Of a stretch of DNA of 64,000 bases, positions 10,536 to 17,166 are shown piece after piece. How positions within the stretch are numbered: position 1 is the first letter of the stretch; every line of letters starts with the position of its first letter. A model generated the notes under the pieces. That model was given only the letters and a program-made list of their open reading frames with translations, had not been told where the DNA came from and searched no databases. The stretch is taken from the NCBI GenBank assembly GCA_016207095.1, contig JACQQF010000027.1, positions 62,001 to 126,000 on the forward strand. Reading direction: 5' to 3'. The stretch comes from Candidatus Methylomirabilota bacterium (GTDB taxonomy: Bacteria; Methylomirabilota; Methylomirabilia; Methylomirabilales; Methylomirabilaceae). Position numbers and translations under genes: made by a program.

Positions 10536-11783
10536 ATGGGACAGGTCAAGTCGCTCTTCTGCCCGCGGTGCGGCCGGACATACGAACCGGCCGGGGCCCG
10601 AGAGAGCTGCGAAGGGTGCGGCGCTGTCCTGGAGGTGGCGGTCAACCTGGATGGGCTCGGGCCGGCCGAGCGGGATGCCCTGCTCGCCTCTCCAGAACGA
10701 GGTCTCTTCCGATGGTGGCCGTTCCTGCCGCTCAGCGATCGAGCCTGCGTGGTCTCGCTCGGCGAAGGCGACACTCCGCTTCTGCATGCGGGGCGTCTCG
10801 GCGAGCGGTTGGGCCTCCAGCGTCTCTACCTGAAGAATGACACCGTCCTGCCGACCGGTTCGCTCAAGGATCGGAGCAACGCCATCGGCGTCTCACGGGC
10901 AGTTGAGCTTGGGGTCCCGCTGGTGGCAGTGGTCTCAACAGGGAACGCCGCCGCCTCGGTCGCCGCCTATGCTGCCGCGGCCGGGCTGCGCGCCGTCATC
11001 CTGCTGCCCTGCGAGACCGCGCCCGGCAAGATTGCGCAGGCGGCTGCCCACGGGGCCGAGATCGTCGCGGTCAACGCGGACTACGATCTGACCGCGCGGC
11101 TGTTTGCCGCCGCGGTCCGAGCGTTCGGGTGGTACGCCTGCCTGTCCAACAATCCACACCGCAACGAGGGCAAGAAGAGTTACGCCTACGAACTGTGGGA
11201 GCAGCTTGGCGGAGAGGTGCCGGAGTGGCTCGTCCATCCCACGGCGGGAGGGCTGGGCGTGGTGGCCACCTGGAAGGGGTTTAACGAGCTGTACACCCTT
11301 GGCTGGATCGCTCGGCTGCCTCGAATGGTGGCGGCTCAGGCGGCTGCGTGTGCGCCGATCGTCGAGGCGTATCGGGGTGGGTTACCAGACGTTCAGCCGG
11401 TGTCGCCGAAAGAGACTGTGGCCGAGAGCATCCGTGTCGGCTATCCCAAGAGCCTGGGCTGGCGCGCCGTCCGAGACATCCGGACATCCGGAGGCACCGC
11501 GGTCGCGCTGGAGGAGGCAGAGATCATTGAGGCGCGAGAGCTCCTGGCCCGGCATGCCGGGATCTATGCGGAGCCGGCCGGCGCGATCTCCCTGGCGGCC
11601 GCCGCAAGACTCCGACAGGAAGGGATCATCGGCTCACACGATCTTACGATCTGCATGATCACCGGCCACGGCCTGAAGCAACCGGAGCTTCAGGGGGTCC
11701 CTGCACCCTTGCCTTCGCCAATCGAGCCGACCTTGGACTCGCTTCGCAAGCGGCTGGAACAGGAGCGGCCGAATGCCCGCTAA
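10536..11783 (+). CDS. thrC: Threonine synthase
   Basis: PLP enzyme converting O-phosphohomoserine to threonine. A small N-terminal zinc-ribbon-like segment (LFCPRCGRTYEPAGA...CEGCG) precedes the fold, as in the bacterial/archaeal class with this extra motif. The PLP lysine lies in PTGSLKDRSN, the phosphate-binding loop in STGNAAASVAAYAAA, and the C-terminal Ser/Gly loop in ITGHG. The length of 415 residues fits. It overlaps the next gene, the asparaginase, by 11 nt. The related threonine dehydratases lack the Cys4 start. Confidence 0.92.
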   Translation: MGQVKSLFCPRCGRTYEPAGARESCEGCGAVLEVAVNLDGLGPAERDALLASPERGLFRWWPFLPLSDRACVVSLGEGDTPLLHAGRLGERLGLQRLYLKNDTVLPTGSLKDRSNAIGVSRAVELGVPLVAVVSTGNAAASVAAYAAAAGLRAVILLPCETAPGKIAQAAAHGAEIVAVNADYDLTARLFAAAVRAFGWYACLSNNPHRNEGKKSYAYELWEQLGGEVPEWLVHPTAGGLGVVATWKGFNELYTLGWIARLPRMVAAQAAACAPIVEAYRGGLPDVQPVSPKETVAESIRVGYPKSLGWRAVRDIRTSGGTAVALEEAEIIEARELLARHAGIYAEPAGAISLAAAARLRQEGIIGSHDLTICMITGHGLKQPELQGVPAPLPSPIEPTLDSLRKRLEQERPNAR

Positions 11784-12663
11784 CTTGCCTAGCCCCGTCA
11801 TCCTGGTCCACGGCGGCGCTGGGAAGGCGGCACCTGATCTGACTGAGCTGCGACGGGCCGGGGTCCAGAGGGCGGCGCTGGCCGGATGGCAGGTGCTCAT
11901 CGGAGGTGGCTCCGCCGTGGAGACGGTAGAATGCGCGGTCAGAGTGCTCGAAGATGACCCGGCCTTCAACGCCGGACGCGGGGCCTGCCTGAACCGAGAT
12001 GGCGAGGTAGAACTCGATGCCTCCATCATGGACGGCAGGACTCTCGCGGCGGGCGCGGTCGGCGCGGTACAGCGGATCGCCAATCCTGTCACGCTCGCGC
12101 GCGCGGTGATGGGGGCCGGCAGACATGTCTTGTTCGTGGGAGAGGGAGCGCGGCGCTTCGCAGCAGAGGCGGGGATCGAAGAGTGCGCCCCCGAGGCCCT
12201 GATCGCGGAGCGGCAGCGCGCTCGTTGGGCCGCCTCGCGTGAGGCAAAGGCCGGGGCTCTCGGCACCGTCGGGGCGGTCGCCCGTGATCGGGAAGGGCAC
12301 CTGGCAGCCGCCACCTCGACGGGGGGGCTACCATTCAAGGCCCCAGGCCGAGTGGGCGATTCGGCGCTGATCGGCTGCGGCACCTATGCCGACGATCGAC
12401 TGGGCGCAGCCTCCTGTACCGGAGACGGTGAGGCGATCATCAAGCTCGTGCTTGCAAAGTCGGCCCTGGACCTTCTGGAGGCGGGCAGGGAGCCGATGGG
12501 GACGGCGAAGCATGCCGTCGAACTGTTCACGGCCCGGACCGGGGCCGATGCCGGAATTATCCTTCTTGACCCTCGCGGTCGCATCGGCTATGCGAGGAAC
12601 ACCGCGCAGATGACGTGTGCATTCATTCTGGGCGACGAATCTGCGCCACAGGTCGTAGACTGA
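11773..12663 (+). CDS. Isoaspartyl peptidase/L-asparaginase, Ntn-hydrolase
   Basis: A type 2 asparaginase-like enzyme made as a 296-residue precursor that cleaves itself. The nucleophile is Thr165 in GALGTVGAVA, preceded by the usual linker, and the substrate loop is STGGLPFK. The N-terminus VHGGAGKA and the block NAGRGACLNRDGEVELDASIMDG are diagnostic. It removes isoaspartyl residues from peptides or hydrolyses asparagine in the cytosol. It overlaps thrC by 11 nt, so the two are co-expressed. Confidence 0.93.
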   Translation: MPANLPSPVILVHGGAGKAAPDLTELRRAGVQRAALAGWQVLIGGGSAVETVECAVRVLEDDPAFNAGRGACLNRDGEVELDASIMDGRTLAAGAVGAVQRIANPVTLARAVMGAGRHVLFVGEGARRFAAEAGIEECAPEALIAERQRARWAASREAKAGALGTVGAVARDREGHLAAATSTGGLPFKAPGRVGDSALIGCGTYADDRLGAASCTGDGEAIIKLVLAKSALDLLEAGREPMGTAKHAVELFTARTGADAGIILLDPRGRIGYARNTAQMTCAFILGDESAPQVVD

Positions 12664-12689
12664 GCCGCCAGGACGCATAGGGTATCGGG

Positions 12690-13811
12690 ATGGCCAATCA
12701 AAAGGAGGAGCCTTCGTTCGCCCGGTGGGGAGGGAACCCACCACGGCTTTCCCTCGCCTTCTTCTACGGCACCCTGCTCCTTCTCCTCTACCTGACCTAT
12801 CTCGTCGTGGTTCCCTTTGCGTCCCCGATCCTCTGGGCAGCGGTTCTGGTCGTCATCTTCTACCCCGCTTATCAACGCCTCCTCCGGCTGTTCAGGGGGA
12901 GGTCCGGACTCGCGGCCTTCCTATTCACTACGGCGGTGATCCTCGCGGTGATCATCCCGGCCTTCTTCTTCGCGTGGGTGCTGGCGCGTGAGGCGGCAGT
13001 CTTCTATCAGGTGGCGGAGCGCTTCTACCGGCAACAGGGACTGGAGGGGATCGCGACGCAGCCGGCGGTTACCGCCGGGCGGGCCCTTTGGGAGCGGGTG
13101 AGGTTGCCCTTTGAGCGCTTGGGCTTCGACCTGAATGGGCTGCTATTGGCCGCAATCAACGCCGTGAGCAGTTTCATTGTGGACAACCTGAAAGGGATCG
13201 CTAAAAACCTCTTAGACTTCACCATCAATTTCCTGCTCACCACATTCAGCCTCTTCTTCCTGCTCAGGGATGGCGACGCGATCGTCCGCGGCCTCAAGGC
13301 CCTCTTGCCGCTCGAACGGAAGCACACCGAACTACTCTTCGCGAAACTCTATACTTCTGTCTCGGCCGTCGTCCACGGAACCCTCTTGACCGCCCTGGCG
13401 CAGGGAGCACTCGGAGGGTTGGGGTACTGGTTCTTCGGCGTCCCGTTCCCGGTCTTTCTCGGGATGGCCACCGCGCTTGTATCACTGCTACCGGTTGGCG
13501 GGTCGGCGTTGGTTTGGGTCCCGGCGGCCATCTATCTGTTCCTCAAGGGGGGCTGGATTCGTGGGATCCTTCTGCTTGCCTGGTCGGGCCTTGTCGTCGC
13601 CACGGCAGATAACATCCTGAAGCCGTCGTTGATGTCGACCGGAACCAACCTGCCGACCTTGTTCCTATTCTTCGGCATGTTGGGCGGCCTCGAGGTGTTC
13701 GGGGTGCTCGGGTTCATCCTGGGTCCCGTGCTTCTGGTCATCCTCGCGGCCTTTCTCGACATCTATAAGGAATTCTCGTCGCGTCCGGCCACTGGGATCG
13801 GTGACGCTTAA
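12690..13811 (+). CDS. AI-2E family (PerM/YdiK/TqsA-like) membrane transporter
   Basis: A 373-residue inner-membrane protein of the AI-2E transporter family (UPF0118). Paired N-terminal helices (FFYGTLLLLLYLTYLVVVPF; ILWAAVLVVIFYPAYQRLLR) precede a soluble loop, then NFLLTTFSLFFLLRDGD and the family signature near LGMATALVSLLPVGGSALVW, ending with NILKPSLMSTGTNLPTLFLF. The substrate is unknown; members have been linked to autoinducer export or Na+/H+ exchange. It begins 26 nt after the asparaginase gene. Confidence 0.9.
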   Translation: MANQKEEPSFARWGGNPPRLSLAFFYGTLLLLLYLTYLVVVPFASPILWAAVLVVIFYPAYQRLLRLFRGRSGLAAFLFTTAVILAVIIPAFFFAWVLAREAAVFYQVAERFYRQQGLEGIATQPAVTAGRALWERVRLPFERLGFDLNGLLLAAINAVSSFIVDNLKGIAKNLLDFTINFLLTTFSLFFLLRDGDAIVRGLKALLPLERKHTELLFAKLYTSVSAVVHGTLLTALAQGALGGLGYWFFGVPFPVFLGMATALVSLLPVGGSALVWVPAAIYLFLKGGWIRGILLLAWSGLVVATADNILKPSLMSTGTNLPTLFLFFGMLGGLEVFGVLGFILGPVLLVILAAFLDIYKEFSSRPATGIGDA

Positions 13812-14052
13812 AAGCGCTCAGGGGTCTGCTCATGCGCCCGCCTCAAGCCGAAGCAGGAGCGCTCCCCGGTTCGCGGCCTTGCGCCTCTGGTCTGCCGGAG
13901 ACGGACTATATCAGGTACGATGACCTGTTGATCAGATTGCTACGGAGTAGGAACGAAGGACCCCAGCGCCCCCTATTAGGAGTGAAGGCAGGCTGACCAC
14001 GCGGATTTCAGAGCGTGTGAAGGCTATGATGAAGGCTATAATGGCGAGCTGC
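13812..14052. other. Intergenic, no gene seen
   Basis: Between the AI-2E gene and the miniature element I find no ORF with coding character, no tRNA and no clear terminator. A short near-repeat, GAAGGCTATGATGAAGGCTATAATGG, is present around 14021-14046. Confidence 0.5.
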
Positions 14053-14054
14053 TA

Positions 14055-14155
14055 GTGCCGTTCCACTTGTTTCGGCTAATCGCCGATAGGTACCCTACTA
14101 AGAACTACCGCTTTCCCCAGCCTCGTTATGTTGCGGTAAATAGTTGGAACGGCAC
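14055..14155. mobile_element. MITE-like element, copy A (101 bp), TA flanks
   Basis: The ends are GTGCCGTTCCA and GTTGGAACGGCAC, inverted, flanked by TA at 14053-14054 and 14156-14157. The interior is about 80% similar to copy B in reverse orientation. It has no coding capacity. TA duplication and short inverted ends point to an IS630/Tc1-type transposase acting in trans. The right end supplies the TAG stop of the RRM gene. Confidence 0.85.
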
Positions 14156-14478
14156 TAGTAGCCACGATGTCCGCCGCGGCGGCCGCCGAATCCACCTCCG
14201 CCCCCGCCGCCGCCACCGCGACGAGGGGCCTGTTCTTTCGCCTCGTTGACGGTCAGGGCGCGGCCACCAATCTCTCGACCGTTCAACGCCGTGATGGCGG
14301 CCCGGGCATCGTCCTGACTTCCCATTTCCACGAAGGCAAAGCCCCTTGGTCTTCCGGTTTCACGATCGGTGATGATCTTCACATCGGAGACCTCCCGACC
14401 CCCCTCCTCGAAGAGCGCGCGGAGCTGGGCTGCGTCTGTGTCAAACGAGAGGTTCCCCACGTATACCCGAGTTCCCAT
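14155..14478 (-). CDS. RNA-binding protein with single RRM domain and Gly-rich tail
   Basis: A 107-residue cold-shock/cyanobacterial-Rbp-type protein. RNP2 is [10 protein letters not shown] (residues 5-14) and RNP1 is RGFAFVEM (about 45-52). The tail from about 87 is Arg/Gly-rich ([22 protein letters not shown]). Such proteins are RNA chaperones or mRNA-binding factors in the cytosol. GAAAGGAGC lies about 8 nt before the ATG. The last codon TAC is followed by TAG formed by the TA target plus the first G of the adjacent MITE, so the original stop has been replaced without changing the protein length much, if at all. Confidence 0.93.
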   Translation of the reverse strand: MGTRVYVGNLSFDTDAAQLRALFEEGGREVSDVKIITDRETGRPRGFAFVEMGSQDDARAAITALNGREIGGRALTVNEAKEQAPRRGGGGGGGGGFGGRRGGHRGY

Positions 14479-14598
14479 GATCTCGAAGCTCCTTTCGTCC
14501 CCTTCCGGCGGATGCCTGACGAGGTGTTATATCGACGCCGGGCGCCACGGCCCCGTCTCCAATGCCTGCCCGCAGTCGCCCGACACACTGCGGGGGAC

Positions 14599-14880
14599 TC
14601 AGAACTCCCGTTGATCGCGGCGGGACGCGCGAGCGGCTTGGCGGCGCAGTCTCCGTGCGGCCTCGCGGACCTTTCGGCGACGCTTCTCCCCCGGCTTCTC
14701 GTAGTGTGCCCTTCGCTTCAACTCCTTCAAGATGCCATCGCGTAGGACCAGTTTCTTGAAGAGACGGATGGCGGATTCGACTCCGCGGTCGTCCACCTTC
14801 ACCTCGAGGGGGCGGTGCCGACTTCCGTTGTCGGACCTTGAGCTCCACCTGCCCTCTTCTCTCCCAGTGTCAGAAACCAT
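14599..14880 (-). CDS. rpsU: 30S ribosomal protein S21
   Basis: The core LEVKVDDRGVESAIRLFKKL, then REGILKELKRR-like and HYEKPGEKRRRKVREAARR, are diagnostic of S21. The ATG at 14880 has a strong GAGGGGG site but adds about 25 residues (MVSDTGREEGRWSSRSDNG) before the usual N-terminus, giving 93 residues where about 65-70 are normal. Either this lineage has an N-terminal extension or translation starts at an internal GTG. A strong promoter and an intrinsic terminator precede it, so the leader is probably an attenuator. The RRM gene follows 120 nt downstream on the same strand. Confidence 0.9.
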   Translation of the reverse strand: MVSDTGREEGRWSSRSDNGSRHRPLEVKVDDRGVESAIRLFKKLVLRDGILKELKRRAHYEKPGEKRRRKVREAARRLRRQAARASRRDQREF

Positions 14881-14937
14881 GATCCCCCTCAGTCAAGGTG
14901 TCGTCTTTACCGAGCACGATGCAGGGCCTTACAAACG

Positions 14938-14959
14938 AAAAAAGCCACGGGACCGTGGT
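14938..14959 (-). terminator. Leader terminator/attenuator upstream of rpsU
   Basis: On the minus strand CCACGG-TC-CCGTGG is followed by C and a run of T's. It sits between the promoter (15014-15042) and the rpsU start (14880), so it must act within the rpsU leader. Confidence 0.75.
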
Positions 14960-15013
14960 CCTCGCGGCGTTTTCAGGAAACGTGGACGAAGCCGTCAGAA
15001 CCGAAAACAACCC

Positions 15014-15042
15014 AGTATAACGGCGCCTATGCATGTTGTCAA
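15014..15042 (-). promoter_or_regulatory. Promoter of rpsU
   Basis: Perfect consensus: TTGACA (15037-15042) and TATACT (15014-15019) with 17 nt between, on the minus strand. The transcript would begin near 15007, giving a leader of about 127 nt that contains the terminator at 14938-14959. The remaining part of the 14881-15186 gap also carries the upstream region of the HemQ-like gene on the other strand. Confidence 0.8.
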
Positions 15043-15186
15043 GGATATATTCAGGCGATGTTTTTCGAGTCCTCAACCGGTCCTTGCACCCTTTTCGATT
15101 CTAATGTATAAGGTATAAGAGGCGTAGAAGCGGGGACACAGGATTGCCGGTCTCGGCGGCAGCCCACCAGAAAGTGGGAGGATACT

Positions 15187-15882
15187 ATGGCGAGTACGGT
15201 GAATCGACAATCGGTGAATTTCGCCTTCTACAAGGTTGACCCGGCCTGGCGGCGCCTTCCGAAGGAAGAGCGAGAGGCAAGTAAGAAGGAGTTCGGTGCC
15301 ACGGTGGAGGAGTGGCGCCAGCGGATGCTGCTCATCCCCTACTCCACGGTCGGGCTGCGCCCCGAGACCGATTTCATGCTCTGGCGGGTCGCTGACTCCC
15401 TGGATCTCCTCCAGGAGATGAGTCGAGCGCTTAATAGGACGGCGCTCGGCGCCTATCTGACAACGCCGTACTCCTTTGTGGCCATGACCAAGCGCTCTAT
15501 CTATGTGGACAAGCATGTCCACCCGGGCCAGGAGGGCCGGCGGGCAGCGATCGTCCCCGGTGAGTACCGCTACCTGTTTGTCTATCCGTTCGTGAAGACC
15601 CGGGACTGGTTCCTGCTGCCGATCGAGCAGCGACAGGAGATGATGGACGTTCACATCAAGGTCGGCCATCAGTTTCCGTCGGTCAAGCTCAATACCACCT
15701 ACTCCTTCGGCCTCGACGACCAGGAGTTCGTGGTGGCGTTTGAGAGCGACAAGCCGGGCGACTTTGTGGATCTCGTCATGGCGCTTCGGGAGACCGAGGG
15801 AAGCCGCTTCACCCTTCGCGACACACCGATCATCACCTGCATTCGAAAACCGATTCACGAGACCTTGGACGACCTGGGCTAG
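15187..15882 (+). CDS. Chlorite dismutase/HemQ-family heme protein
   Basis: A 231-residue member of the Cld/ChdC family. The heme-ligand histidine is probably His161 in KVGHQFPSVK, followed by the family block NTTYSFGLDDQEFVVAFE. The Arg characteristic of true chlorite dismutases is not evident in this block, which favours a coproheme decarboxylase (HemQ) or a related heme enzyme. It stands 10 nt upstream of mqnD in the same direction, so heme and quinone genes are co-transcribed. A GGTGGGAGG-like site precedes the ATG (AAAGTGGGAGG). The family is certain; the exact reaction is not. Confidence 0.85.
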   Translation: MASTVNRQSVNFAFYKVDPAWRRLPKEEREASKKEFGATVEEWRQRMLLIPYSTVGLRPETDFMLWRVADSLDLLQEMSRALNRTALGAYLTTPYSFVAMTKRSIYVDKHVHPGQEGRRAAIVPGEYRYLFVYPFVKTRDWFLLPIEQRQEMMDVHIKVGHQFPSVKLNTTYSFGLDDQEFVVAFESDKPGDFVDLVMALRETEGSRFTLRDTPIITCIRKPIHETLDDLG

Positions 15883-15892
15883 AGAGCGAGCG

Positions 15893-16735
15893 ATGCTGGA
15901 GTCGCGGCTCGTCCGGATCGGACACAGTCCGGACCCGGACGATGCGTTCATGTTCTACGCCCTCGCCAAGGAGCGATTGGACACCGGCAGGCTTCGGTTC
16001 CAACACCTCCTCGAAGGGATCGAGACCCTGAACGGCTGGGCGTTGGAAGGCAGACTCGAGGTGACGGCCATTTCGGCCCACGCCTATGCGTACGTGTCGG
16101 ACCGCTACCTCCTCCTGCCCCACGGCGCGAGTGTCGGTCGGAACTATGGTCCGATCGTCGTGGCGAGACACGGGTTCGACCCCTCCGAGCTTCGCCATAA
16201 GCGAATTGCCGTCCCCGGGAAGCTGACCACTGCATTCCTCGCGTTGCGCCTCTGCCTGGGCGAGTTCGACGCTCTGGAGGTCCCCTTTGACCGGATCTTC
16301 GACTCGATCGAGCAGGGAAAGGCCGAGGCGGGCCTAGTCATCCATGAGGGACAGTTGACGTATAGCGGTCGCGGTTTCGCGAGATTGCTGGATCTCGGAA
16401 CCTGGTGGCAAGAGACAACCGGACTGCCGCTGCCGCTCGGGGCCAACGTCATTCGCAAGGATATGGGTGAGCCAATCTGTTTGGAGGTCTCTCGACTGCT
16501 TCGGACCAGCATCGACTATGGGCTGGCCCACCGCGAGGAGGCCCTACGGTACGCCATGGAGTTCGGGCGCGGGGTGGACACTTCGCTTGCCGATCGGTTC
16601 GTCGGGATGTACGTCAACGACGACACCCGCGCATGGAACCCGGAGAGCAGACTGGGGCTCGAGCGGCTCCTGGACATGGCGTGGGAGCGGCGATTGATCC
16701 CGAAACGGGTCCGCCCGGAGTTTCTTTCCGGCTAA
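15893..16735 (+). CDS. mqnD: MqnD, 1,4-dihydroxy-6-naphthoate synthase (futalosine menaquinone pathway)
   Basis: A 280-residue periplasmic-binding-protein fold enzyme that opens cyclic dehypoxanthinyl futalosine. The opening RIGHSPDPDDAFMFYALA is the MqnD signature, and AISAHAYAYVSDRY, IAVPGKLTTAFLALRL and LVIHEGQLTY are further family motifs. The longer upstream frame overlaps the HemQ gene, so ATG 15893 is chosen. Its presence indicates that menaquinone is made via futalosine here; ubiA- and menG-type genes at 27809-29397 would complete the tail and methylation steps. Confidence 0.92.
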   Translation: MLESRLVRIGHSPDPDDAFMFYALAKERLDTGRLRFQHLLEGIETLNGWALEGRLEVTAISAHAYAYVSDRYLLLPHGASVGRNYGPIVVARHGFDPSELRHKRIAVPGKLTTAFLALRLCLGEFDALEVPFDRIFDSIEQGKAEAGLVIHEGQLTYSGRGFARLLDLGTWWQETTGLPLPLGANVIRKDMGEPICLEVSRLLRTSIDYGLAHREEALRYAMEFGRGVDTSLADRFVGMYVNDDTRAWNPESRLGLERLLDMAWERRLIPKRVRPEFLSG

Positions 16736-17166
16736 ACGTCCCGCCTGCTGCATTTCAATATTTCCTCGATTCGATAGATCACGCGCCAGATGTATCGCCG
16801 CGCCGTCCCAGTGACCTGTCGGACAGAAGGTTCTCTCCCTTCCACGCTCCCCTCTCCATTGTTCACTTGACGTGCCTCTTTTTTCTTGACAATGCTTTAT
16901 CGTATGTTACTGTCTGTCACTTTGAATTTCTCTCTGTAAATGTAGAGAACGACAGCATTTTATACTGCTTAACAGTATTTAACGATAGATTCATATTGTT
17001 TGATATCTTTAAGTAATAAAAGATGCTGGTTACCTTTAAAAGATATTAAATATTACCAAACTCTGACAAGATCTGGCACACTCTGTTCCTTGTTGAAACA
17101 CAGCGTTGCCAGCCATCCCCGGCGCTCCATGCCGGACGCCGGGCCATCTGGAAGGAGGCGAGGACC
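16736..17166. other. AT-rich intergenic region
   Basis: About 430 nt without a convincing gene. From about 16865 to 17060 the sequence becomes strikingly AT-rich compared with everything around it (for example TTAAGTAATAAAAGATGC, TTAAAAGATATTAAATATT), with small dyads such as TACTGCTTAACAGTA. A TTGACA at 16886-16891 could be a -35 box for the fusion gene downstream, but no good -10 follows at 17 nt. Confidence 0.5.
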
